Numbered from the stretch's first letter, positions 17,518 through 26,882 are shown. The stretch: 64,000 nt of DNA from Porphyromonas gingivicanis JCM 15907 (GCF_000614585.1 NZ_BAKX01000007.1:29898-93897); one strand, 5' to 3'. The notes: generated from the letters alone by a model not told the origin. Program-made: numbers and translations.

Positions 17518-19112
17518 ATCATTGTTTTATGTTTGAGATAATTTTGTATTGGAAAATAGAGACATATTAAGAGGAGAATAATTGTAATAATATCTCCATA
17601 GTTTAGTCTCCAATTTGAGGAGCAAACTCCTGCTATATGTTGTGTTTCAAATATCTTATTGAAAAGCTTTCCTCGTTGGAGAGCATAAGTACTCAAAATA
17701 GCCACAAATAGAGTAAGAGGGAGGTAGCGATTGGCAGTTTTGTTGAGTACCCCCTGCTCCTCAAGTTCCGTATAATTGAAAAGTTCACCCATCTCTTCGT
17801 CGAGAGCTTTAGCATCTTTTCGTATGTTCATATTATTTTGAAGCATATCGTACATTTCTATGCCCTGTATTTGAGGGGTAACCTCTCGAAAGTACGTCTC
17901 ATTGAGAAAGCGGATATAGTTGCCGTACAGCTCTTTGACCTGCTTTTCGGTCTTTCTCTTTGTCTTTTTATCCAATATCTGTTGTGTGATGGTGGCTATT
18001 TCATTGCTGAAGCGCAGTATAGTAGAGCGTTGCACAAGGCTCAATGTCGCCATTTGGTAGTACATAGTTGTAATGTGATCCCCGATAAAATCCTCATTTG
18101 AAATACCTACGAGAGAGTCTTTGGTTAGACCGAAGAGAGTGCCTCCTCCCGACCATCTTGCATAGGTTGTTCTCTTGACATCCTCCCTCTGTACAGAAGC
18201 ATTCGCCACACTTTTTCCTCTCCCATCCCCAAAAAGGTATCGAAACCAAAGGTCTTCAAAGTCTTCATCTTTATTGACGATATTTTCTTCCTCTCTGGGG
18301 AGAAAAGGGACTTTGTCTTTCAGTTTTTGGGCATAATCGGGGCTATGGTAGTAGGTTATAAAGAACATCCTATCGTCCATAACGGGGGAGATGCGTATGA
18401 TCTCTTTCCGTTCGCTCTCTTGATGAAATACGAACTTTTGATACCCATCGTCTTCTGTTCGATCCATTTTGTTGTAACCGAACACCTGACGAATATGGTC
18501 GGGGGGGAGAAAGGTGTTTTTGTGACTGATCTCTCCCTCAAATTGACGGAAGTCGTCGTCAAAATTCAGCACTCCTAAACTCCCATAGATGCGGTCGGCA
18601 AGAAAAGAATCTTTGGCCTTTAATCTGTTCCCTTTTACCATATATTGAGGATAGATGCGTCTGCCCGAGTCGTTGATGCGGAGGATGTCTTCAAATGCAG
18701 TGTGTTTGTCGTTGCGGAGAAAGTAGGCTACCGTTCCCACCCCCGTATCGAACACGGACACGACTATCTTCTCAAGTTGTAGAGAGTAGGTTGTAGAGCC
18801 TCCATCGGCTTTCACGGAGATGTTGTAAGTGCCTTGGGTGTCGCTCAGTTCGTAGTGATAGACCGAAGTGTGTTTTTCTGTTCCAAAGAGGGCTCTTCGG
18901 GCGAAAGGATGAAAATAGGTGTATTCATTGTAGCGCTCTTCCGAAGCGCCTATTTCGAAGTAATGCCTTTTAAGAGGGCTAACTTCCGAAAACAATTCGT
19001 CGAACTTCTTAATGTCCGTTCTATCATTGTAGGAGGGGTATTTTTTCTTCGCTATATAATCCCACTGAAAGGGAAAGATAAAAATGTGCCTACTGTAAGC
19101 GTTATTTTCCAT
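17499..19112 (-). CDS. CorA-like membrane protein, predicted type III CRISPR effector
   Basis: This 537-residue protein heads the Cmr operon. The large N-terminal soluble part (residues 1 to about 330) has mixed beta/alpha character and no motif I can name (YSRHIFIFPFQWDYI at the start). It is followed by long helices (LDKKTKRKTEKQVKELYGN and a second charged helix, about 370-450). Two transmembrane helices lie at the very C-terminus (about 463-479 and 508-525), with a short basic tail KHKTMIWKKKL. That topology is the one of CorA transporters. The usual YGMN motif at the end of the first helix is not present. CorA-like proteins are known effectors of type III-B systems in Bacteroides, activated by SAM-AMP. 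The call rests on topology and operon position. Confidence 0.62.
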   Translation of the reverse strand: MENNAYSRHIFIFPFQWDYIAKKKYPSYNDRTDIKKFDELFSEVSPLKRHYFEIGASEERYNEYTYFHPFARRALFGTEKHTSVYHYELSDTQGTYNISVKADGGSTTYSLQLEKIVVSVFDTGVGTVAYFLRNDKHTAFEDILRINDSGRRIYPQYMVKGNRLKAKDSFLADRIYGSLGVLNFDDDFRQFEGEISHKNTFLPPDHIRQVFGYNKMDRTEDDGYQKFVFHQESERKEIIRISPVMDDRMFFITYYHSPDYAQKLKDKVPFLPREEENIVNKDEDFEDLWFRYLFGDGRGKSVANASVQREDVKRTTYARWSGGGTLFGLTKDSLVGISNEDFIGDHITTMYYQMATLSLVQRSTILRFSNEIATITQQILDKKTKRKTEKQVKELYGNYIRFLNETYFREVTPQIQGIEMYDMLQNNMNIRKDAKALDEEMGELFNYTELEEQGVLNKTANRYLPLTLFVAILSTYALQRGKLFNKIFETQHIAGVCSSNWRLNYGDIITIILLLICLYFPIQNYLKHKTMIWKKKL

Positions 19113-19460
19113 ATACTTAGTAGTTCTTAAGCTGAATTTATACAGGTAATTCTACTCTGGTAAAACACAAAGAGCGTTCCAAAAAGGAATGGGGTGCCTA
19201 CAACTACCGCTTATCGGATGATAGGGCAGGGGAGGAACGCTTATGGGATAGCTACACCAAGGGCAATAGCTCCGCATCATTATGTTTGTAGAATTAAGAC
19301 CAAATCTAATATAAATAAACGGATATTCTGCACCCTTACAAGTGGAAATTTTCGAGGAAAAGATAACCAACTCGCCCTTGTCCTGTCATCACCATACAGC
19401 ACTCCATATAAGTCGCCTTTAGGAGGCATAATACTATGTGTTTAACGACTCCAATAAGTG
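19113..19460. other. Intergenic stretch upstream of the CRISPR operon
   Basis: There is no repeat-spacer array and no complete gene. On the plus strand a short frame with protein-like composition (EWGAYNYRLSDDRAGEERLW, ending at about 19292) lacks a start codon and may be a gene remnant. I cannot identify it. Confidence 0.35.
19141..19171 (-). promoter_or_regulatory. Candidate promoter of the Cmr operon
   Basis: On the minus strand, TTTG (19168-19171) is followed after 19 bases by TACCTGTA (19141-19148), a partial match to TAnnTTTG. It lies about 30 bases upstream of the start codon at 19112. Confidence 0.4.
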
Positions 19461-19467
19461 GAGCCAA

Positions 19468-19549
19468 AAGGTATAAAGGTTACTCTCCCAAGGGTTAATG
19501 CTTAAAGCAAAAAGGTACGATGGTTTTGCCCCTAACCATTGTACCTTTT
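19468..19549. repeat. Dispersed intergenic repeat forming a 16-bp hairpin
   Basis: AAAAGGTACGATGGTT (19510-19525) and its mirror AACCATTGTACCTTTT (19534-19549) pair over 16 positions with one G-T wobble around an 8-base loop. Upstream is a further family word, AAAAGGTATAAAGGTTAC. It could act as a bidirectional terminator for the flanking leftward gene, but the same words occur in other intergenic regions without this geometry. Confidence 0.6.
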
Positions 19550-19602
19550 GAAGAAAAGTCCATTTAGAAAAACAGACTTCTGCAAGCTAATGCAACAGTA
19601 CT

Positions 19603-20138
19603 CTATGAACGACGAATATAGTAATGTACTGCCACATCTGTGGTCTGCATCCCTTGTGAAACGTGATAGCCACGCTCTAACAATATTTCAAGAATAGGGA
19701 TAGGAGGAAAAGGAGCTATCAACTCCAACGTATCACTACGCTCCATACTCTCTACCCTCTCTAAAACTTCTTCTTTAGGATAAGCTCCACGCTCCAAAAG
19801 AGGTCGTACATCCAAGCGGAGGGTCGGCTCTATTGCCCCCATTTCAATAGGCAAACGCTTCAAAAGCTCGTCGCCTACACCTTGTAGACTACTTTCTTGC
19901 AGAGGCGATTGTCCAGCTACTTTACGTAGGGTATTAACCATATCAATGGCATTAAGCCAGCTACTTGGGCGGCTCTCCGTAGGGTCGTGATGCGAGCCAC
20001 AGTACGTCGCAAAAGAGGGTTCTTGAGCTTAGCAAAAGAGGGAGATAGCTCCAAGAGTCGTTGCTCTAATCCGGGGTAATACTCCAAAAGATCCGCCACG
20101 GTGGTCTCAGGAGTGATAAGTAACTTTTGCTCTGACAT
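19603..20138 (-). CDS. DUF1858 plus DUF2249 protein, frameshifted
   Basis: The N-terminal part (LLITPETTVADLLEYYPGLE, then LKNPLLRRTVARITTLRRAAQVAGL) is a DUF1858 domain. The C-terminal part (RLDVRPLLERGAYPKEEVL, LELIAPFPPIPILEILLERGYHV) is a DUF2249 domain. The break near 19955 is repaired by one A, giving VAGLNAIDMVNTLRK and a 178-residue protein. ATG at 20138 starts just before the DUF1858 core. Such proteins pair with hemerythrin-like DUF438 proteins in anaerobes, probably in redox or nitric-oxide stress. Here the DUF438 gene ends 68 bases upstream, so an operon is likely. Confidence 0.75.
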
Positions 20139-20205
20139 AATCAATAAAAAACCCACCTCCGACAAGCATATAGCCATACGGAAGTGGGGGGACAGTTATA
20201 AGCTA

Positions 20206-21447
20206 TTATTTCTTAGTATAGGAGAGCAAACGCTGGTCTCCCTCCAACTTGCGCAGTTCAGTAAGGTCTTGCGTTACCTCTACCACCCCAAGGTATTCCC
20301 CTTCGGGCGAACGGACAGCAGAGTATTCGATGTAGACAAAGCGACCTTGAAAGTTGCTCAACCAAAAAGCAGCCTTGTTTTCCCGTCCGCTCTTAAAGTC
20401 CTCTATGATTTGCTCCACGATATGTACACTGCCTGGGGGATGACACATACGTACATCTCGACCAATGATAGAGCGGTTACGCTCGAAAACTCGCTTCGGA
20501 CTGTGCGAGAAGAAACGCACCTTATCGTCCTTATCGACAAAAGTTATATCTATCGGGAGATGTATAAAAAGAGCCTCCAACTCCTTGATACTAAAAGCCC
20601 CTGAAGAGAGACGGATAGCATCGCTCTGAATGTACTGCGCCTCCTGAGCGTGCTTTTCCTTGGGTGTCCACTCATCGGTAGGGTCAATGAGACAATAGCC
20701 GAAATCCATAGTTTCTTCGTACACCCTGCCCCAATCCGCCTCGGAAAGCGTATCTAACGACATCGGAAAGAGGATATTTTCTTCCTTAAATATCATGCCT
20801 CCAATCTGCTCAATGGCAGGAGTAAAAACCAACTCTATCAACCCAGCAAACTCTTCCTGCGAAGAGAAGCCCGCATTGATAGCCTCAAAAGCCTTTTTCA
20901 ATAGGTCTCGAGCCTCATCGTGCTTGCCCCACATCACTTTGGGTGGACCAGTGATGCCCTTCTGCTCCAAGTAGGGGAAAAGCAAAAACTCCTTTCGTTT
21001 GTAGTGCTTATCTACGTCTGCTAAATTGTTGAATATCTTGTGTAGTTGTAAAAAGAGTGCTGCTAACTCCTCTTGAGAGAGGGCCTCCGTCTCTACACGC
21101 TTGCGCAATGCCTCGTAACGCTCGATCTCTGCCTGAAGAGCGATATTCTCTTTCTTAAAAGTATCTATGGGATGACCCGCCGGCACTTGCTGGAGTGAAG
21201 AGTGGTCGATAGCTCCCTCCAGAGCTTTCGTATGCAGGTCGCAAAAGTGGAGTATCTCCTCTTCGCGTAATTCCTTACTATCTATGAGCTCTTGCTCTAC
21301 CTCTACCACTTCGTTGTAGGGTATAGAGCGTAAACGTTCTATTAATTGCTGGCGCAGTGCCTCTGGGTTATCTCCCTTGTGAAGCTGCAAGATTAGATGC
21401 CGAAGCATCTCCTTTCTCTGGGAAGAGTTATTGATAAATTCGCTCAT
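20206..21447 (-). CDS. DUF438 / hemerythrin / PAS sensor-like protein
   Basis: The order in this 413-residue protein is an N-terminal DUF438 helical domain (residues about 10-80), a hemerythrin-like four-helix domain with candidate metal ligands (LHKIFNNLADVDKHYKRKEFLLFPYLE, WGKHDEARDLL, and FKEENILFPM, which supply the H/E pattern), and a C-terminal PAS-like domain (LPIDITFVDKDDKVRFFSHS, HPPGSVHIVEQII, YLGVVEVTQDLT). The family is thought to bind oxygen, NO or haem through these domains. No output domain is present. The neighbouring DUF1858/DUF2249 gene supports a shared redox-stress role. Confidence 0.85.
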   Translation of the reverse strand: MSEFINNSSQRKEMLRHLILQLHKGDNPEALRQQLIERLRSIPYNEVVEVEQELIDSKELREEEILHFCDLHTKALEGAIDHSSLQQVPAGHPIDTFKKENIALQAEIERYEALRKRVETEALSQEELAALFLQLHKIFNNLADVDKHYKRKEFLLFPYLEQKGITGPPKVMWGKHDEARDLLKKAFEAINAGFSSQEEFAGLIELVFTPAIEQIGGMIFKEENILFPMSLDTLSEADWGRVYEETMDFGYCLIDPTDEWTPKEKHAQEAQYIQSDAIRLSSGAFSIKELEALFIHLPIDITFVDKDDKVRFFSHSPKRVFERNRSIIGRDVRMCHPPGSVHIVEQIIEDFKSGRENKAAFWLSNFQGRFVYIEYSAVRSPEGEYLGVVEVTQDLTELRKLEGDQRLLSYTKK

Positions 21448-21721
21448 ACTATTCTTCTTATGTTCTAAACTCTATATATACATATCGGCTCACTTTCATG
21501 TGCACCAAGACAAAAATAAGCAAAACTATGACACTAAACTCTCCGTTAGAATTATTTATAAAAAGCGAGGCAAAAGAGCATTACTCTCTGCACAAAATAG
21601 TCTTCACCAACAGCTTCAAGAGGCGGACGGTGCACCCTCCCAACAGAAAGGTATGGATACAAAAAAAGAGTGCCGATATACATCGACACCCTCTCCCCTA
21701 TCTTCTATGACTCAAAAAAAG

Positions 21722-21795
21722 TAGCGAGACCCGGGATTGAACCGGGGACCTCATGATTATGAATCATGCGCTCTAACCAGCTGAGCTATCTCGCC
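21722..21795 (-). tRNA. tRNA-Met (CAT anticodon)
   Basis: This is a complete 74-base cloverleaf on the minus strand. The acceptor GGCGAGA pairs with TCTCGCT (one G-T), the D arm reads GCTC..GAGC, the anticodon arm is CATGA-TTCATAA-TCATG with anticodon CAT, and the T arm is CCCCGG-TTCAATC-CCGGG. The first pair is not the C-A mismatch of initiators, so it is an elongator methionine tRNA. An isoleucine tRNA with modified C34 is the alternative. CCA is not encoded. Confidence 0.93.
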
Positions 21796-21955
21796 ATTTG
21801 AAACTATCTGTTCCAAAACGCACGACAAAAGTAGTACATTTTTTCGATCTAACAAGATATTAGACAAAAATAAGCGTCTATTTGTCGCTTTGATGTGCTA
21901 TTTTCCTCAACAGAAATAGCTTCTTCCCCCTCTTGGTAGCAATCTTTTGCATAGG

Positions 21956-22711
21956 TTACTTCCCATACTCACTCCAGATGCGCCAATTCTCATTAGCTTG
22001 GATAAGCAACATATCAATACCATTCTTTATCGTTGCGCCCTGCGCTCGTGCCATACGCAAGAAGCGAGTCTCCTCTGGAGCATAGATAAGGTCATAGCAG
22101 AGATGATTGGGCGTCAAGGCCTCGTAGGGAATAGGAGGCATAGCCAGAATATGAGGACTCATACCTACAGGCGTAGCATTGACGATAATAGGACAGGAAG
22201 CAATCAACTCGGGCGTTAGTTGGTCATATCCGATGGTATCTTCAAAAGCCTCTCTACGGCTCGCTACAAGAGTCATAATACCCAATTTCTTAAAAGCTCT
22301 CTGCACGGCAAGCGATGCTCCCCCCGTACCTAAAACAAGAGCTTTGTTGTAATGGGGTTTCATAATAGAGAGCATCGACTGGTAGAAACCCTCTACATCG
22401 GTATTGAAACCTATCAATCTGCGCTTGCCCCAAAAACTCTTCTGTACGACCACTGTATTGACAGCCCCCACATAACCTGCCTCTACATCTAAGGTGTGCA
22501 GATAAGGGAGAATAGCCGTTTTGAAGGGACTGGTTACATTAAAACCACACAGATGGGGGTGCATTAAGAGAAAACGCCTCAATCGACTAAGGCTATCCAA
22601 ATCGACATTGATATACTGTGCATCAATACCCTCTAAGCGAAACTTTTCATTGAAAAACACCTGAGACTTAGAGTGTTCTACAGGGTGTCCTATAAGTGCA
22701 TACTCTTTCAT
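21956..22711 (-). CDS. aroE: Shikimate dehydrogenase
   Basis: It reduces 3-dehydroshikimate to shikimate with NADPH in the pathway to chorismate. This 251-residue protein has the substrate motif GHPVEHSKSQVFFN, NVTSPFKTAI with the conserved catalytic lysine (usually NVTxPxK), GAVNTVV, the GFNTDVEGF motif and the dinucleotide-binding VLGTGGASLAV. NGIDMLLIQA closes the C-terminus. The start overlaps the ubiE stop by four bases (ATGA), so the two are translationally coupled. It is the last gene of the phoH-purC-ubiE-aroE run. Confidence 0.93.
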   Translation of the reverse strand: MKEYALIGHPVEHSKSQVFFNEKFRLEGIDAQYINVDLDSLSRLRRFLLMHPHLCGFNVTSPFKTAILPYLHTLDVEAGYVGAVNTVVVQKSFWGKRRLIGFNTDVEGFYQSMLSIMKPHYNKALVLGTGGASLAVQRAFKKLGIMTLVASRREAFEDTIGYDQLTPELIASCPIIVNATPVGMSPHILAMPPIPYEALTPNHLCYDLIYAPEETRFLRMARAQGATIKNGIDMLLIQANENWRIWSEYGK

Positions 22712-23429
22712 TTTATGGCTTTGTATAAAGTGGCTATACCTCCCGAAAGAGGGGTAAAAGAGACATTGCGATAGCCTACTCGTCGAAGCAACGAAGCAAA
22801 GGCTTCATACTGGGGCATAGCAACGATAGAACGAGGTAAGTAGCGATACGCCTCCCGATTGTGCGCCACGAGCGAACCGACAAAAGGCACGAACGTATGC
22901 GTCCAAAAGGTATATCCCATGCGGAGCAAGCTATTGCGCGGTACAGAAAGCTCTAAGATAACTATCTGACCTCCCTGTATAGTAACTCGGTACATCTCGC
23001 AGAGCGACTGCTCTAAATGCTCAAAGTTACGCACACCAAAAGCACACGTAACGGCATCGAAAGAACTTTCGGCAAAGGGAAGAGCCTCACAGTTGCCCTC
23101 CATAAGAGTTATAGGAATGGTAGATGGGCTTTACGCACTTTCTCCTCGCCCTTCTCAAGCATCTCGGTAGAAATATCGACCCCTACGATAGAGCGAAGCG
23201 AGGGTATTCTCTCTGCCATATCGAGCGCAAGATCTGCCGTACCCACTGCCACATCGAGTAGTGTGGTGGGTTGGTCCTCTTTTAGAAGATGCACAGCACG
23301 ATGCCTCCAAGAGCGGTCTACCCCAAAGGTCATGAGTTTATTGAGCAAATCGTAGCGGGTAGCAATGTCATCGAACATACTCCGCACGCGTTCGGTTTTG
23401 GTCTCCGTTTGAGTGGGCATAATCTTCAA
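22708..23429 (-). CDS. ubiE: Demethylmenaquinone methyltransferase, frameshifted
   Basis: This SAM-dependent enzyme makes the last step of menaquinone synthesis (MenG/UbiE family). The class I fold is evident: MFDDIATRYDLLNKLMTFGVD at the start (first motif), LLDVAVGTADLAL (SAM site), VGVDISTEML, and after the break AVTCAFGVRNFEHLEQSL and LELSVPRNSLLR. The two parts meet near 23116, where one missing C restores PFPITLMEGN and a 240-residue enzyme. Since the protein is needed for respiration, a sequence error is the simplest explanation. The stop overlaps the aroE start. Confidence 0.92.
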
Positions 23430-23534
23430 AATAAAAAAGTGTTGAGAGCATTCCTCCCTCCCACCACATCTGGCAAGAGAGAGGTATGCCCTCCCATAGG
23501 TCTACTATAAGGTAAAACGCCCGTATCGAGGTCT

Positions 23535-24488
23535 CTACTTATGCTGCTCTAAGAAGCGGACGATGTTCTTCTCGATACGTTCGGAGAGGTTGGATAGCTC
23601 GGTACGTTCAAAAGGCTTACCCGTAACCTTCTCATAAAGCTCTATATAGCGGTCAGAAACACTCTTGCAGTACTCAGGTGTCATCTCTGGTATCTGCTCG
23701 CCCTCACGTCCCATAAAGCCATTGTCGGTAAGCCAGCGACGCACAAACTCTTTGGAGAGTTGGCGTTGAGGTTCTCCCTTCTCGAAACGCTCTTCAAAGC
23801 CATCGGCGTAGAAGTAACGAGAAGAGTCGGGGGTATGGATTTCGTCAATAAGGTAAATCTTGCCATCTTTCTTACCAAACTCATACTTGGTATCGACGAG
23901 GATGAGCCCTTTTTCGCGTGCCAACTCAGTGCCACGAGCAAAGAGTGCCTGCGTATATTGCTCCAAGAGCGTATAATCCTCTTCCGAAACAATCCCTTGT
24001 CGGATAATTTCCTCACGAGATATATTCTCATCGTGCCCTTCGTCAGCTTTGGTAGTAGGGGTTATAATGGGGCGGTCGAAGCGTTGATTTTCGCGCAAAC
24101 CCTCTGGGAGCTTAATACCGCATATCGTGCGTTCGCCCTCGCTATAAGCACGCCATGCACTCCCCGTTATGTAGCCACGGATAACCATTTCTACCTTGAA
24201 AGGCTCGCAACAATGCCCCACTGTTACCATAGGGTCAGGGGTAGCTATCTTCCAGTTGGGTACAATGTCGGCAGTGGCATCCAGCTGTCCTGCAGCTATT
24301 TGGTTAAGTACCTGCCCCTTGTAGGGTATGCCCTCTGGAAGTACCACATCGAAAGCGGAGATGCGGTCCGTGGCAATCATCGCCACAAGGTCTCCCTCTA
24401 AAAAGTAAACATCACGTACCTTACCGTGGTAAACGCTCTGCTGCCCGGGGAAGTGATAATCTGTGCGGAGTAATGTTTCTAACTTCAT
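23535..24488 (-). CDS. purC: SAICAR synthetase (phosphoribosylaminoimidazole-succinocarboxamide synthase)
   Basis: This enzyme ligates aspartate to CAIR with ATP in purine synthesis. The 317-residue protein shows GKVRDVYF (ATP-loop start), [21 protein letters not shown], the substrate motif [30 protein letters not shown] and the [14 protein letters not shown] signature. Length and motifs match the longer Bacteroidota/yeast-type form. Its ATG overlaps the phoH stop by four bases. Confidence 0.96.
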   Translation of the reverse strand: MKLETLLRTDYHFPGQQSVYHGKVRDVYFLEGDLVAMIATDRISAFDVVLPEGIPYKGQVLNQIAAGQLDATADIVPNWKIATPDPMVTVGHCCEPFKVEMVIRGYITGSAWRAYSEGERTICGIKLPEGLRENQRFDRPIITPTTKADEGHDENISREEIIRQGIVSEEDYTLLEQYTQALFARGTELAREKGLILVDTKYEFGKKDGKIYLIDEIHTPDSSRYFYADGFEERFEKGEPQRQLSKEFVRRWLTDNGFMGREGEQIPEMTPEYCKSVSDRYIELYEKVTGKPFERTELSNLSERIEKNIVRFLEQHK

Positions 24489-25488
24489 AACGACCCTTCT
24501 TTTTGTCTATTTGTATTCTCTTCATTAGTCTTCTCTCTACGCTCCTCGGCTCGGCGCAGGTCGTCCTTATCGTAGGCTTCGACAATCTGCTGTACCAAGG
24601 GGTGGCGAACAATATCGCCTCGCTCAAAATGGATGTGGGCAATAGATGGGATACCCTCTAATACCTCCTGTGCGTGCTTAAGCCCCGAACGCACTCCGTA
24701 GGGGAGGTCTATCTGCGTAACGTCGCCTGTAATAATCATTTTGGAGTAGTACCCCATACGGGTAAGGAACATCTTCATCTGGTGTACCGTCGTATTCTGC
24801 GCTTCATCGAGTATAATCACCGCATCGTTGAGTGTACGCCCACGCATATAGGCAAGCGGCGCTATCTGTATAGTCCCTATCTCTATATACTCCTTGAGAC
24901 GGGGCTGAGGTATCATCTCCTCCAGTGCATCGTACAGAGGTTGCAGATAGGGGTCTAACTTATCTTTCATCTCTCCGGGCAGAAAGCCCAGTTTCTCTCC
25001 CGCTTCTACCGCAGGGCGAGAGAGGATTATGCGACGGATGCGGCGCTCTTTCAAAGCCTTTACAGCCAAAGAGATCGCTATAAACGTTTTACCCGTACCG
25101 GCAGGACCCAAGGCAAAGATCATATCTTTCGTATCGAAAGCCTCTACCATGCGTTGCTGATTCTTACCCCTTGCCGAAATACTCTTGCCTTTAGTGCCAT
25201 AGAGTATATGGTAGGCAGGCTCTGGAGTAGAGGCATCTTCGCCTCGGGCAATGCGTCGGATGGCCTCTTCGTTGAGCTGATTATACTTCTGCGTATGTGC
25301 CACCAAAGCGTCAAGCACCAATACAAATTGGTCGATAGCCGAAGGCTCTCCCAAAATTTTCAAAGCCCCATCTACACCAAGAGCCTTATCTTTGGAAAGA
25401 GGGTACGCAGTAAAATCAAGTGCTCTCTATTGACCCCATAAAAAACGCCCAAATCAACATCTTCGGGGATATAAATTCGTTCGGTCAC
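24485..25488 (-). CDS. phoH: PhoH-like ATPase, frameshifted near the N-terminus
   Basis: This is a cytosolic ATPase of the PhoH/YbeZ group, linked to RNA metabolism. Walker A is [10 protein letters not shown] and Walker B is [11 protein letters not shown], with arginine-rich motifs between ([18 protein letters not shown]). The intact frame begins at 25363, but the family's N-terminus ([17 protein letters not shown]) lies upstream in another frame, starting from GTG at 25488. One base missing near 25377 ([12 protein letters not shown]) rejoins them into 334 residues. A second in-frame GTG is six bases further upstream. It heads the phoH-purC-ubiE-aroE group. Confidence 0.9.
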
Positions 25489-25600
25489 TACCACTCTTTT
25501 GCTACTTATAAGTTACGCACAAAAATACAAAAGATAATAGAGAAATAAAGAGAGACCCTTATAGAGTCTCCCAAAAGTCTACACAAGACTTCTAAAAAAT

Positions 25601-25634
25601 AGCAAGAGGGGGCAACAAAATTGCTTTTGCCCCC
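25601..25634 (-). terminator. Hairpin downstream of the lipoprotein gene at 25677
   Basis: On the minus strand GGGGGCAA and TTGCCCCC arms enclose an 11-base loop, with a T-rich stretch some bases further. It is a probable terminator. Confidence 0.6.
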
Positions 25635-25676
25635 ACCCTCATTACTACGTATCACAAAAATACTTTTATGCGGTGC

Positions 25677-26048
25677 TTAGAGATTCACTACCATATGTCT
25701 TTTGGTGCTGTTGTGGGTTTCTTCGGCCTGTTCGATAGCCACCAAAACGCCGTTGTTGAAGACAAATACGTGATTGACCGTCGTTTCGTCGGACGACCAA
25801 ACATCGTCCCAAATCTTCTCCTTATAGAAGTACTCCTCCTGCAAGTTATTGGCAGGGTCTTTTCTTGCACTCTGTTTATAGGGTTTACCACAGATCTTTA
25901 CCACCTCTTGCTGGGTCATGCCCAACGCTACCTTGCTCGACAAAACAGCCCTCGTCTTGCACGAAGAGAATACCGTTAGTGAAGCCACCATGAAAAAACA
26001 CATTACCCACGAGGTAATACAACCTCTTGCACCACCAGCTCTTACCAT
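25677..26048 (-). CDS. Lipoprotein with SmpA/BamE-like fold, hypothetical
   Basis: This protein has 123 residues from ATG at 26048 (an in-frame TTG at 26057 is also possible). The N-terminus carries a hydrophobic export segment and a lipobox ending TVFSSC. The mature part contains VALGMTQQEVVKICGKPY, the 'G-M-T-x-x-E-V-x-x-x-x-G-x-P' helix-turn typical of SmpA/OmlA (BamE-like) domains, then short strands including TVNHVFVFNNGVLVAIE. A role in outer-membrane assembly is possible but not shown. It is monocistronic, with a hairpin downstream. Confidence 0.65.
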   Translation of the reverse strand: MVRAGGARGCITSWVMCFFMVASLTVFSSCKTRAVLSSKVALGMTQQEVVKICGKPYKQSARKDPANNLQEEYFYKEKIWDDVWSSDETTVNHVFVFNNGVLVAIEQAEETHNSTKRHMVVNL

Positions 26049-26235
26049 AGCTTTCAATCGTTTTGGAATAATAATTCTACTCTTGGTTTCCTACTGCCCT
26101 CTCCTTGCCAAGTAGCTCCTCTACCCGAAAGGAGTAGTCCGTAGAGTATCACAGTCTCTTGCACGCAAAAATATAGAATTAAACCATACGAAACACTCCG
26201 CAGTAGCATTCTTTAAGAGAGAGAGAACAAAAAAA

Positions 26236-26267
26236 TTTGTTTCGGCATATCAAAAAACATATCTTTA
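26236..26267 (+). promoter_or_regulatory. Candidate promoter upstream of 26344
   Basis: TTTG (26236-26239), 20 bases, then TATCTTTA (26260-26267), a one-mismatch TAnnTTTG. The transcript leader would be about 70 bases. Confidence 0.45.
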
Positions 26268-26343
26268 CGTTGTGAAATGTTCGCAACTCCACATCTTACG
26301 AGGCGGTTACTGTATCAATTAACAACTAAAAGACTCTAATAAT

Positions 26344-26814
26344 ATGGAATACAGAAAAGGATTATACCTACTTTTATCCGTAGGATTGTCTCTATTGTCC
26401 TTAATGGCATGTCAGAGTAGTAACACAAGCAATAGAGAGCAAACCATCGAGGAGGTTCAAATAAAAGAGACTCCACTGGGAAAGGCTATCACCGAAGGGA
26501 TGGAAAAATACCCTACCGAAGATTTTTACATCCTACACATAGCTTCGTCCGATGAGTATCTTGCCATGAGTCAAGAAGAGTATAAGGTATCGGAGGCTTT
26601 TGCCCATCTTGTAGTGAGAAAAAATAGCGACTCCCAAGCAGGAGAGCCTCTAACAGATGAAAGTTGGAGCATAGGAGGCAAAGGAAAGGAGCAGTCCGAA
26701 GCTATGCGAATAGCCTATGAGCTGACCAACTCCCTCGAAGTCGATAAAAACTTTGAAATTTACGTTGAGTACCAAAAAGAGGGTACTTTCACCGTTAAGT
26801 ACAGAACAGAATAA
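26344..26814 (+). CDS. Hypothetical lipoprotein
   Basis: This 156-residue protein starts with a basic residue pair, a leucine-rich core and lipobox SLMAC at about residue 22. The mature part is acidic and mixed alpha/beta (DFYILHIASSDEYLAM, FEIYVEYQKEGTFTVKY). I recognise no family. The gene stands alone, with a promoter 80 bases upstream and a strong terminator directly downstream. Confidence 0.65.
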   Translation: MEYRKGLYLLLSVGLSLLSLMACQSSNTSNREQTIEEVQIKETPLGKAITEGMEKYPTEDFYILHIASSDEYLAMSQEEYKVSEAFAHLVVRKNSDSQAGEPLTDESWSIGGKGKEQSEAMRIAYELTNSLEVDKNFEIYVEYQKEGTFTVKYRTE

Positions 26815-26840
26815 ACCAACTACCCTCTCGTAAGAAGAGC

Positions 26841-26882
26841 AAGAGGCTGTGTCATTTTCATTATAACACAGCCTCTTTTTTT
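26841..26882 (+). terminator. Strong terminator after the lipoprotein gene
   Basis: AAGAGGCTGTGT and ACACAGCCTCTT arms are followed by seven T residues. A reverse-strand A run before the stem makes it possibly bidirectional. Confidence 0.85.

Noticed and set aside
19113..19600. Possible CRISPR array upstream of the Cmr operon
   Set aside because: No repeat of 25-40 bases recurs at regular spacing. The only repetition is the dispersed intergenic repeat hairpin.
21431..21724. Open frame next to tRNA-Met
   Set aside because: Its composition is not protein-like, it abuts the tRNA, and it shows no start signals.
25550..25571. AGAGACCCTTATAGAGTCTC hairpin resembling one near 44950
   Set aside because: The two share only short words and show no other link. 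It may be part of weak terminators.
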